A stretch of 7,766 nucleotides of DNA from Rhodocyclaceae bacterium (lineage in GTDB: Bacteria; Pseudomonadota; Gammaproteobacteria; Burkholderiales; Rhodocyclaceae). A program made the translations under genes and the position numbers. Where the stretch lies: the NCBI GenBank assembly GCA_020849155.1, contig JADLGU010000250.1:1-7766 (forward strand), read 5' to 3'. The notes under the pieces are model-generated. The model had not been told where the DNA came from and made no database searches. It saw only the letters and a program-made list of their open reading frames with translations. Positions within the stretch are counted from its first letter, which is position 1. Each line of letters opens with the position of its first letter. Of the stretch, positions 1 through 6,392 are shown piece by piece.

Positions 1-337
1 CGCCGAGGCTGTAGCCCTCGTAGATGTCCTGCTGTTCCTTGGAAGTGGTGAGGATCACCACCGGCAGCAGGCTGGTGCGCTCGTTGGCGCGGATGCGGCG
101 CAGCACTTCCAGCCCGTCGATGCGCGGCAGCTTGAGGTCGAGCAGCACCACCGCCGGCTGGACGGCGAGGTCGCGGCCGGCGTGGTGGCCGTTGCCGAAG
201 AGGTAGTCGAGCGCCTCCACGCCGTCGCGCGCCACGACGACCTGGTTGCCGATGCGGTTCTTGTTGAAGGCGCGCAGGGTCAGCGCCTCGTCGTCGGGGT
301 TGTCTTCCACCAGCAGTATCGGACGATCGGTTGCCAT
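1..337 (-). CDS. Response regulator, single receiver domain (Rcp1/CheY-like), 3' end cut by window
   Basis: The visible 112 residues form most of a phospho-receiver domain that would take a phosphoryl group from a partner histidine kinase. It starts MATDRPILLVEDNPDDEALT: the acidic pocket is E11-D12 with D15-D16 following, the phospho-acceptor is D67 in LLDLKLPRIDG, and the switch residue T97 and invariant K100 lie in ILTTSKEQQD. The ENPDD-type start and the insert GNGHHAGRD before the acceptor strand are typical of the Rcp1-like regulators that pair with phytochrome-like or PAS kinases (family knowledge). The ATG at 337 has an AGGA ribosome binding site about 10 bases upstream. The kinase remnant ends only 14 bases upstream, so the two were probably one operon. 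The C-terminus lies beyond base 1; most relatives are about 140-150 residues with no output domain, but an output domain cannot be excluded. No defect is visible in the part present. Confidence 0.93.
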   Translation of the reverse strand, partial: MATDRPILLVEDNPDDEALTLRAFNKNRIGNQVVVARDGVEALDYLFGNGHHAGRDLAVQPAVVLLDLKLPRIDGLEVLRRIRANERTSLLPVVILTTSKEQQDIYEGYSLG

Positions 338-351
338 TGATGATGATCCTG

Positions 352-870
352 TTACGACAGCGTGAAAAAGAAGGTTGCTCCCTGTTCCGGCGCGGCCTCC
401 GCCCAGATGCGTCCGCCGTGGCGCTGGATGATGCGGTGAACGATGGCCAGGCCGATGCCGGTGCCCTCGAAATCCTGCGCCCGATGCATGCGCTGGAAGG
501 CGCCGAACAGCTTGCTCGAGTAATTCATGTCGAAGCCGGCGCCGTCGTCCCTGACAAAATACACCGGTTTGTCGCCCTCGCGCAAGACGCCGAAGGCAAT
601 GTTGGCGACGGCGCGGCGGGCGGTGAATTTCCAGGCGTTGCGCAGCAGGTTCTCGAGGGCGATCCGCAGCAGGCTCTGGTCACCGCTGACATGTATATCC
701 AAAGTTATAAGCGCGGAATCAGCCGCTGAGGACGGTATTGTTTAGGACTGAAACAACCAGTACGGCGAGCGCGGAGAGATTGACGTCCACTCGGCGAATC
801 TCGTCGCGGGTGATACGCGACAGCGCCAGCATGTCGTCGATCAGCTGCTGCATGCGGTGGGTGCCGCCCC
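352..870 (-). pseudogene. Sensor histidine kinase remnant: N-terminus lost and frameshifted
   Basis: Two adjacent reading frames carry pieces of one histidine kinase. The first (about 870 to a TGA at 721-719) encodes the C-terminal half of a dimerisation domain, RGGTHRMQQLIDDMLALSR followed by ITRDEIRRVDVNLSALA. The second, offset by one base and ending in TAA at 354-352, encodes an ATP-binding domain that looks complete: N box ENLLRNAWKFT, G1 box DDGAGF, F box KLFGAFQ, G2 box GTGIGLA, and the ending GATFFFTLS. The shift lies between about 765 and 720; removing one base there would rejoin the frames with a linker of roughly normal length. Upstream of about 870 no frame contains the H box (SHDLRxPL type) or any sensor domain, so the phospho-accepting histidine is missing. 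The single-base shift could be a sequencing error, but the missing N-terminus is a separate lesion. A TTG at 702 could start an isolated ATPase domain; I see no reason to think it is used. Family: HisKA/HATPase_c kinases paired with Rcp1-like regulators. Confidence 0.85.
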
Positions 871-983
871 GGGGAGACCGACTTATCACCGCCACCGTGG
901 CCGGCGGCGACGATGCGCCGGCCGCAGGGCAACGGCAATCAGCTTGAGCCGGAAGGCATGGGCTAGCCGTACCTTCACAGGGT
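871..983. other. Non-coding stretch between prmB and kinase remnant
   Basis: These 113 bases contain no recognisable protein fragment in the six frames. They hold the hairpin at 899-923 and the 8-base palindrome GGCTAGCC at 961-968. Recognisable kinase homology begins abruptly at about 870, so a deletion or rearrangement endpoint probably lies at or near 870-880. I could not identify the sequence as a known insertion sequence, intron or RNA. Confidence 0.5.
899..923. repeat. Perfect 8-bp inverted repeat (hairpin) between prmB and kinase remnant
   Basis: The arms GGCCGGCG (899-906) and CGCCGGCC (916-923) are exactly complementary around a 9-base loop. It lies about 60 bases downstream of the prmB stop. 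No T run follows on either strand, so it is not a standard intrinsic terminator; it could act as a 3'-end stabiliser, as part of a Rho-dependent end, or be chance in GC-rich DNA. Confidence 0.45.
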
Positions 984-1871
984 CTAGGATTGGAGCTGCG
1001 CCCGTTCCAGAAGGAACACGGCGCCGTCGCCATCATCGGACTCCAGCCAGGCGAAGGGCAGATTCGGGAAGGCCGATTCCACGATGGCGCTGTTTCCTCC
1101 TACCTCGACCAACAGTATGCCGTCCGGCTGGAGGTGGCGCGGCGCCTCGGCGAGGATGCGGCGAATGATGTCGAGGCCGTCCTCGCCGGCGGCCAGCGCC
1201 AGCGTCGGCTCATGGCGGTATTCGGCGGGCAGGGCCCGCATGGCGGCGCCGGTGACGTAGGGCGGGTTGGAGACGATCAGGTCGTAGCGGCGACCCTCCA
1301 GGCCGGCGAAGAGGTCGGAGCGGACCAGCTCGATGCGCGCTTCCAGGCCGTAGTCGGCGACGTTGCGGGCGGCGACCTCGAGGGCGGCAGCCGAGATATC
1401 CACGCCATCGACCCGTGCCCGGGGAAAAGTCAGTGCCAGCAGCACGGCGAGGCAGCCGGAGCCGGCGCACAGGTCGAGGGCCGACTCGAGCGCCTCGGGC
1501 TCGCCGAGCCACGGCGCCAGGGCGCCCTCGAACAGCAGTCCGGCGATGTGCGAGCGAGGCACGATCACCCGCTCATCGACGTAGAAGCGGTAATCGCCCA
1601 GCCAGGCTTCGTGCGTCAGGTAGGCGGCCGGCAGTCGCTCCTCGATGCGGCGGGCGAGCAGGGCGTCCAGGGCCTCCAATTCGGCGGCGCTGAGCCGGGC
1701 ATCGAGGAAGGGCTCGAGGCGGTCGGGCGGCAGCCGCAGGGCGTGCAGAAGCAGGTAGGCGGCCTCGTCGTAGGCGGAGGTGCTGCCGTGGCCGAAATGC
1801 AGGCCGGCGGCGTTGAAGCGGCTCACCGCCCAGCGCAGCACGTCGCGCAGGGTCGCCAGTTCGGGCGGCAT
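984..1871 (-). CDS. prmB: Ribosomal protein uL3 glutamine N5-methyltransferase PrmB
   Basis: PrmB transfers a methyl group from S-adenosylmethionine to a conserved glutamine of 50S protein L3 (uL3), aiding ribosome assembly. The 295-residue product has the family's usual length. An N-terminal helical substrate-binding region (about 1-100) is followed by a Rossmann methyltransferase domain with the SAM-binding motif ALDLCAGSGCLA (131-142), an acidic ribose-binding position in DGVDIS (155-160), and the catalytic SNPPYV (201-206). The stretch AYLTHEAW (83-90) and the signature FYVDERVIVPRSHIAGLL (96-113) match PrmB rather than the release-factor enzyme PrmC. The ATG at 1871-1869 shares its A with the dapE TGA stop (TGATG), which fixes the start and suggests translation by ribosomes finishing dapE. 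The frame stays open far upstream inside dapE, but that part has no homology to PrmB. The stop is TAG at 986-984. No defects seen. Confidence 0.96.
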   Translation of the reverse strand: MPPELATLRDVLRWAVSRFNAAGLHFGHGSTSAYDEAAYLLLHALRLPPDRLEPFLDARLSAAELEALDALLARRIEERLPAAYLTHEAWLGDYRFYVDERVIVPRSHIAGLLFEGALAPWLGEPEALESALDLCAGSGCLAVLLALTFPRARVDGVDISAAALEVAARNVADYGLEARIELVRSDLFAGLEGRRYDLIVSNPPYVTGAAMRALPAEYRHEPTLALAAGEDGLDIIRRILAEAPRHLQPDGILLVEVGGNSAIVESAFPNLPFAWLESDDGDGAVFLLERAQLQS

Positions 1872-2995
1872 CACAGCAGCAGTTCCAGGGTGCGCTGGTA
1901 GAGGCGCGACAGCGGTTCGATGTCGGCCACGGCGACGCATTCGTCGATCTTGTGGATGGTGGCGTTGAGCGGGCCCAGCTCGATCACCTCCGGGCAGATC
2001 CCGGCGATGAAGCGGCCGTCGGAGGTGCCGCCGCTGGTGGACAGGGCGGTCTCGATGCCGAGGGTTTCGCGGATCGCCTGCGCCACGGCGTCGACCAGCC
2101 GGCCGCGCGGCGTCAGGTAGGGCCGGCCCGAGAGGGTCCAGTGCAGATCGTGGTCCACGCCGTGGCGCTCGAGGATCTCGCCCAGCCGCGCTTGCAGGCC
2201 TTCCGGCGTGCTGGCGGTGGAAAAGCGGAAGTTGAAGAGGATCTCCGCCGTGCCCGGCACGACGTTGTCGGCGCCGGTGCCGGCATGGAAGTTGGAGACC
2301 TGCCAGGAGGTGGGCGGGAAGTACTCGTTGCCCTCGTCCCAGACCGTCGCCGCCAGTTCGGCCAGCGCCGGCGCAACCATATGCACCGGGTTCCTCACCA
2401 GATGCGGATAGGCGATGTGCCCCTGAACGCCCTTGACGACCAGCCGCCCCGAGAGAGAACCTCGCCGACCGTTCTTGATGGTGTCCGCCAGCCGCTCGGC
2501 CGAGGTCGGCTCGCCGACGATGCAGTAGTCGATTCGCTCGCCGCGCGCGGCGAGCGCCTCGACCACCCGCACGGTGCCGTTCACGGCGGGGCCTTCCTCG
2601 TCGGAAGTGAGCAGCAGGGCGATCGCCCCGGCGTGCTGCGGCCGTGCGGCGAGAAAGCGCTCGACGGCGGTGACGAAGGCGGCGATGGAAGTCTTCATGT
2701 CGGCCGCGCCGCGGCCGTAGAGCCGGCCGTCGCGCACTTCCGGCGCGAAGGGATCGGAACGCCATTGCTCGAGCGGGCCGGTGGGCACCACGTCGGTGTG
2801 GCCGGCGAAGCAGAGCAGCGGCGCCGCCGCGCCGCGGCGGGCCCACAGGTTGGCGACCCCGTCCCGGTCGAAGCGCTCCAGCCGGAAGCCGAGCCGGGAC
2901 AGGCGCTCGCCGACCAGTTCCAGGCAGCCGCCATCCTCGGGCGTGACGGAACGGCGGGCGATCAGGGCGCGGGCAAGCTCGAGGGTGTCGCTCAT
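1871..2995 (-). CDS. dapE: Succinyl-diaminopimelate desuccinylase DapE
   Basis: DapE hydrolyses N-succinyl-LL-2,6-diaminopimelate to LL-diaminopimelate and succinate in the cytoplasm, for lysine and peptidoglycan synthesis. The 374-residue product has the family's normal length. It is an M20 di-zinc peptidase: H66 in FAGHTDVVP, bridging D99 in GRGAADMK, catalytic base E133 with ligand E134 in TSDEEGP, E162 in GEPT, and H348 in NATIHKIDE are all present and spaced as in the E. coli enzyme. The dimerisation lid lies between about 175 and 290 (QGHIAYPHL, GADNVVPG). The ATG at 2995 is preferred to an in-frame start at 3070, because the extra residues would translate the intergenic repeat and because GGGGAGAGGG lies 7 bases before this ATG. 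It is 97 bases downstream of pilU and overlaps prmB by one base. Confidence 0.97.
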   Translation of the reverse strand: MSDTLELARALIARRSVTPEDGGCLELVGERLSRLGFRLERFDRDGVANLWARRGAAAPLLCFAGHTDVVPTGPLEQWRSDPFAPEVRDGRLYGRGAADMKTSIAAFVTAVERFLAARPQHAGAIALLLTSDEEGPAVNGTVRVVEALAARGERIDYCIVGEPTSAERLADTIKNGRRGSLSGRLVVKGVQGHIAYPHLVRNPVHMVAPALAELAATVWDEGNEYFPPTSWQVSNFHAGTGADNVVPGTAEILFNFRFSTASTPEGLQARLGEILERHGVDHDLHWTLSGRPYLTPRGRLVDAVAQAIRETLGIETALSTSGGTSDGRFIAGICPEVIELGPLNATIHKIDECVAVADIEPLSRLYQRTLELLL

Positions 2996-3001
2996 CGGAC
3001 T

Positions 3002-3024
3002 ACCCTCTCCCCGTGGGAGGGGGT
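3002..3024 (-). repeat. Imperfect palindrome overlapping the dapE ribosome binding site
   Basis: Arms at 3002-3011 and 3015-3024 pair over 10 positions with one mismatch around a 3-base loop. In the minus-strand transcript this is ACCCCCTCCC, loop ACG, then GGGAGAGGGT. The 3' arm is the purine-rich ribosome binding site of dapE, ending 7 bases before its ATG, so folding would hide it. The motif resembles the dispersed CCCTCTCCC/GGGAGAGGG intergenic repeats common in many proteobacterial genomes; membership in such a family is inferred. Confidence 0.6.
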
Positions 3025-3092
3025 GATGGTGGTTCTCCGCTGCGCGGTTCCGAATATTGAGTTGCGCCACTTCGGGCGGCCGTGCGGGGCGC

Positions 3093-4277
3093 TCATCCGC
3101 CGGCGTCGTCGACGTTGAGGGTGAATTCGGTGAAGGAGGTGCCGCTGGGGTCCGTCTGGCTGAAGTCCAGGGCCGATGGCGAGGCGTTTGATTTCCTGTC
3201 GGCCGGCGAGGGCGTGCCGAGTTGGGAGTTGTTGATCAGCCAGGACAGGTTGGTCGGCGAGTCCGAGTTGGCCAGCGCTTCGTCGAGAGTGACGATGTTT
3301 TCCTTGTAGAGACGGAACAGGTCCTGCTCGAAAGTCTGAGAGCCGGGCGCCAGGCTCTGCTCCATGGCCTCCTTGATGCCGTTGATCTCGCCCTTCTCGA
3401 CCAGTTCCTGGATGTGGCGGGTGTTGAGGAGGATCTCGACGGCGGGAATGCGCTTGCCGTCGGGCTTCTTCACCAGGCGCTGGGAGATGATGCACTTCAG
3501 GCTCACCGACAGGTCGAGATACAGCGCCGGCCGGTTCTCCAGGGCGTAGAAGTTGATGATCCGGTTCATGGCGTGGTAGCTGTTGTTGGCATGCAGCGTC
3601 GCAAGGCACAGGTGGCCGGTCTGGGCGTAGGCCAGCGCCGCCGCCATGGTCTCGCGGTCGCGTATCTCGCCGATCAGGATGCAGTCCGGCGCCTGGCGCA
3701 TGGCGTTCTTGAGGGCGTTTTCCCAGATCTTGGTATCGAGCCCGATCTCGCGCTGGTTGACCACCGATTTCTTGTGTTTGAACAAATATTCGATCGGGTC
3801 TTCCACGGTCAGGATGTGGCCCGAGCGGTTGCTGTTGCGGTGGTCGATCATCGCCGCCAGGGTGGTGGACTTGCCCGAGCCGGTCGAGCCGACCACCAGC
3901 ACCAGGCCGCGCTTCTCCATGATCACTTCCTCGAGTGTCTTGGGCAGCCCCAGCTCGTCCAGCCTGGGGATCTCGCCCTGGATGAAGCGCACCACGATGG
4001 CGATGGTGCCACGCTGCCAGAACATGTTCACCCGGAAGTTGCCGACGTCGCGGATGCCGAAGGAGAGGTTGATCTCCTTCTCCTCCTCGAAGTGCCTGAT
4101 CTGCTCCGGCGCCAGCATCTCGTAGGCCATGCGCTGGATGGTCTCGGGGTCCATGATCTGCTGGTTGATCGGGATCGTCGTGCCCTGGATCTTGATGTGG
4201 ATCGGCGCGCCGGCGGAGACGAAGATGTCGGAGGCCTTTTTCTCGGCCATCAGGTGGAAAAGCTTGTCGAAGATCAT
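3093..4277 (-). CDS. pilU: Type IV pilus retraction ATPase PilU
   Basis: PilU is a hexameric secretion-type ATPase at the cytoplasmic base of type IV pili that works with PilT in pilus retraction (twitching motility, DNA uptake, surface sensing). The 394-residue product has the PilT/PilU order: N-terminal PAS-like domain (about 1-105, with KKASDIFVSAGAPIHIK), Walker A GSTGSGKST (130-138), Asp box TVEDPIEY (157-164), Walker B CILIGEIRD (199-207, with E204), and His box TLHANNS (227-233). The start MIFDKLFHLMAEKKASDIF and the FxxDLFRLY segment near 319-324 fit PilU better than PilT. The conserved part ends near SWLINNSQL (345-353); the remaining 40 residues are polar and low in complexity. The ATG at 4277 has a G-rich stretch just upstream and is preferred to a TTG at 4295. 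It lies 27 bases after dapD, so it is probably co-transcribed. No pilT or other pilus gene is in the window. Confidence 0.94.
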   Translation of the reverse strand: MIFDKLFHLMAEKKASDIFVSAGAPIHIKIQGTTIPINQQIMDPETIQRMAYEMLAPEQIRHFEEEKEINLSFGIRDVGNFRVNMFWQRGTIAIVVRFIQGEIPRLDELGLPKTLEEVIMEKRGLVLVVGSTGSGKSTTLAAMIDHRNSNRSGHILTVEDPIEYLFKHKKSVVNQREIGLDTKIWENALKNAMRQAPDCILIGEIRDRETMAAALAYAQTGHLCLATLHANNSYHAMNRIINFYALENRPALYLDLSVSLKCIISQRLVKKPDGKRIPAVEILLNTRHIQELVEKGEINGIKEAMEQSLAPGSQTFEQDLFRLYKENIVTLDEALANSDSPTNLSWLINNSQLGTPSPADRKSNASPSALDFSQTDPSGTSFTEFTLNVDDAGG

Positions 4278-4304
4278 GTCCGCCCCCCGGGTCAAATGGA
4301 TGCT

Positions 4305-5126
4305 TCAGATGCCGCGCAGCAGTTCGTTAATGCCGACCTTGGCCCGCGTCTTGGCGTCCACCTGCTTGACGATGACGGCGCAGTAGAGGCTGTATTTGCC
4401 GTCGGCCGAGGGCAGGCTGCCGGAGACCACCACCGAGCCCGCCGGCACCCGGCCATAGCTGGTCTCGCCGGTCTCGCGGTTGTAGATGCGGGTGCTCTGG
4501 CCGATGAAGACGCCCATCGAGATGACGCAGTCGTCCTCGACGATGACGCCCTCCACCACTTCTGAGCGGGCGCCGATGAAGCAGTTGTCGCCGATGATGG
4601 TCGGGTTGGCCTGCAGCGGCTCCAGCACCCCGCCGATGCCGACGCCGCCGGACAGGTGCACATGCTTGCCGATTTGGGCGCAGGAGCCGACGGTGGCCCA
4701 GCCGTCGACCATGGTGCCCTCGTCGACATAGGCGCCGATGTTCACGAAGGAGGGCATCAGCACCACGTTGCGGCCGATGTAGGCGCCGCGCCGCACCACG
4801 GCGCCGGGCACCACCCGGAAGCCGCCGCGCTCGAAAAGCTCGGCGTCGTATTTGCCGAACTTGGTCGGCACCTTGTCCCAGTAGCGGTGGACGCCGCCTT
4901 CCATGACGCGATTGCCTTCGAGACGGAAGGAGAGCAGTACGGCCTTCTTGACCCACTGGTGGGTGGCCCACTGGCCGTCGATCTTCTCGGCCACCCGCAG
5001 CTTGCCCTGGTCGAGCTGGGCCAACACATGCTCGACCGCTTCGCCGACCTTGGCCGGCGCCTTGCCGGGCTGGATGTCGGCGCGCGCTTCCCAGGCCTGC
5101 TCGATGATCTGCTGGTAATCCTGCAT
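4305..5126 (-). CDS. dapD: Tetrahydrodipicolinate N-succinyltransferase DapD
   Basis: DapD transfers succinyl from succinyl-CoA to tetrahydrodipicolinate, opening the succinylase branch of diaminopimelate synthesis. The 273-residue product matches the family's usual length of about 274. An N-terminal helical domain (about 1-100, with HQWVKKAVLLSFRL) is followed by a left-handed parallel beta-helix of hexapeptide repeats from about 105 to 235 (IGRNVVLMPSFVNIGAYV, TVGSCAQIGKHVHLSGGVGI). The residues reported as catalytically important, D141 in MVDGWATVG and E189 in GARSEVVEG, are both present at the expected numbers. The C-terminal segment SLPSADGKYSLYCAVIVK is conserved. The ATG at 5126 is preferred to an alternative at 5219 because the upstream stretch overlaps dapC and adds non-homologous residues. 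The dapC stop codon TAG is the first part of its ribosome binding site (TAGGGA, 8 bases before the ATG), so coupling to dapC is likely. Confidence 0.97.
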   Translation of the reverse strand: MQDYQQIIEQAWEARADIQPGKAPAKVGEAVEHVLAQLDQGKLRVAEKIDGQWATHQWVKKAVLLSFRLEGNRVMEGGVHRYWDKVPTKFGKYDAELFERGGFRVVPGAVVRRGAYIGRNVVLMPSFVNIGAYVDEGTMVDGWATVGSCAQIGKHVHLSGGVGIGGVLEPLQANPTIIGDNCFIGARSEVVEGVIVEDDCVISMGVFIGQSTRIYNRETGETSYGRVPAGSVVVSGSLPSADGKYSLYCAVIVKQVDAKTRAKVGINELLRGI

Positions 5127-5136
5127 GGAGTATTCC

Positions 5137-6330
5137 CTATAGTTTTCTGCAATAAGCTTCGATACGGCGCGCCGCCTCGAGGCATTCCTCGCGGGAGGCG
5201 ACCAGCGCGATGCGCACATAATGCGCGCCCGGGTTGACGCCGCCCGACTCGCGCGCGAGGTAGCTGCCGGGCAGGACGGTCACATTATATTCACGCCGCA
5301 GGCCTAGCGCGAACTCGGTGTCGGCGATCGGCGTGCGCGCCCACAGATAGAAGCCGGCCTCGGGCCGCGCCGTATCGAGGCAGCCGGCGAGGATCGGCGT
5401 CACGGCGTCGAACTTCTCCCGATAGAGGCGGCGGTTCTCGCGCACGTGGGCCTCGTCGCCCCAGGCGGCGAGGCTGGCCTGCTGCACCGGCGGGCTCATG
5501 GCGCAGCCCTGGTAGGTGCGGTAGAGCCAGAACTGTTTCAGGATTGCGGCATCTCCGGCGACGAAGCCGGAACGCAGGCCCGGCACGTTGCTGCGCTTCG
5601 ACAGGCTGGAAAACATCATGATGCGCCGGTAGTCGGGTCGGCCGAGGGCCTGCGCCGCCTGCAGCGCGCCAAGGGGCGGTGCCGCCTCGTCGAAATAGAT
5701 CTCCGAATAGCACTCGTCGCTGGCGATGACGAAGCCGTGCTCGTCCGACAGTTCGAACAGGCGCTGCCACTCGTCGAGGCCGAGCGCCTTGCCGGTGGGG
5801 TTGTCCGGCGAACAGACATAGACCAGCTGGATGCGCTGCCAGAGGTCGGCAGGAATGGCTTCGAAGTCGGAGCGGAAGCCGTTCTCCGGCAGATGGTTGA
5901 GAAAGACCGGGCGGGCGCCGGCCAGCAGCGCGGCGCCCTCATAGATCTGGGAGAAAGGGTTGGGGCTGAGCACCAGGGCCTCGCCGCGGGAAGGATCGAC
6001 CACGCACTGGGCGAAGGCGAAGAGGGCCTCGCGCGAACCGTTCACCGGCAGCACCTGGTCGGCCCAGTCCGGTTGCGGGATGCCGTAGCGGCGCGCCAGC
6101 CAGCCGGCGATGGCCTGGCGCAGGGCGTCGCTGCCCGAGGTCGTGGGATAATTCGCCAGGCCCGTCAGGCCGGCGGCCAGCGCTTCCTGGATGAAGGCCG
6201 GCGTCGGGTGCTGCGGCTCGCCGATCGACAGCCGGATCTCGCCGAGGCCGGGCGGCGGCTGCAGGCCCTGGAACAGCTGGCGCAGTTTCTCGAAAGGGTA
6301 GGGTTGGAGCAGGTCGAGGTTGGGGTTCAC
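5137..6330 (-). CDS. dapC: N-succinyldiaminopimelate aminotransferase DapC
   Basis: DapC is a pyridoxal-phosphate enzyme that moves an amino group from glutamate to N-succinyl-2-amino-6-ketopimelate, the step between DapD and DapE. The 397-residue product is a complete class I/II aminotransferase: PVNGSREALFAFAQ (95-108, phosphate-binding side), SPDNPTGKAL (174-183, N177), ASDECYSEIYFDE (203-215, D205 and Y208), the Schiff-base lysine K245 in SLSKRSNVPGLRSGFVAGD, and the carboxylate-binding R373 in YVRIAL. The N-terminus NPNLDLLQPYPFEKL matches the beta/gammaproteobacterial DapC type rather than general aspartate aminotransferases, and the neighbouring dapD and dapE support the assignment. 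The start is GTG at 6330; no in-frame ATG or TTG lies just upstream, and no clear ribosome binding site precedes it. It is the first gene of the minus-strand run. Alternative: another succinyl/acetylornithine-type aminotransferase, unlikely here. Confidence 0.94.
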   Translation of the reverse strand: MNPNLDLLQPYPFEKLRQLFQGLQPPPGLGEIRLSIGEPQHPTPAFIQEALAAGLTGLANYPTTSGSDALRQAIAGWLARRYGIPQPDWADQVLPVNGSREALFAFAQCVVDPSRGEALVLSPNPFSQIYEGAALLAGARPVFLNHLPENGFRSDFEAIPADLWQRIQLVYVCSPDNPTGKALGLDEWQRLFELSDEHGFVIASDECYSEIYFDEAAPPLGALQAAQALGRPDYRRIMMFSSLSKRSNVPGLRSGFVAGDAAILKQFWLYRTYQGCAMSPPVQQASLAAWGDEAHVRENRRLYREKFDAVTPILAGCLDTARPEAGFYLWARTPIADTEFALGLRREYNVTVLPGSYLARESGGVNPGAHYVRIALVASREECLEAARRIEAYCRKL

Positions 6331-6383
6331 GTCGGACGCGCGGCATGTGTTTCAGGCTGCCGCTTCTTTTCTGCAAAGCGAAG

Positions 6384-6389
6384 ATTATA
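6384..6389 (-). promoter_or_regulatory. Candidate -10 box for the dapC-led operon
   Basis: Reading the minus strand, an exact TATAAT occurs in the 62-base divergent gap, about 54 bases upstream of the dapC GTG. This suits a sigma-70 promoter with a short leader. No good TTGACA match lies 16-18 bases upstream (the best is TGTCTC), and that position is already inside the divergent transporter's coding region. The assignment rests on the -10 box alone. Confidence 0.4.
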
Positions 6390-6392
6390 GCC

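Noticed and set aside
352..702. A stand-alone ATPase (anti-sigma-like) protein starting at TTG 702
   Set aside because: The boxes are those of a sensor kinase, the start codon is rare with no clear binding site, and upstream DNA still encodes the matching dimerisation half in another frame.
899..923. Intrinsic terminator for the prmB transcript
   Set aside because: The stem is good, but no T run follows on either strand, so I list it as a repeat only.
871..983. Possible group II intron end, insertion sequence end or structured RNA downstream of prmB
   Set aside because: I could not find a domain V-like hairpin, paired terminal repeats, target duplications or a known RNA motif; only a simple hairpin is certain.
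984..2846. A 620-codon open frame running through dapE into prmB, possibly a fusion protein
   Set aside because: Only the part after the ATG at 1871 resembles a protein family; the upstream part is an Arg/Ala-rich translation of dapE in the wrong frame. The TGATG junction gives normal ends for both genes.
1952..4565. Long plus-strand open frames (e.g. 1952-3118 and 3222-4565) antisense to dapE, pilU and dapD
   Set aside because: They are biased in composition, show no domain signatures, and lie exactly opposite well-conserved genes; long antisense frames are expected at this GC content.
5446..6390. 314-codon plus-strand open frame opposite dapC, and similar ones opposite prmB (990-1901)
   Set aside because: No recognisable family; they are complement shadows of dapC and prmB, which carry intact catalytic motifs.
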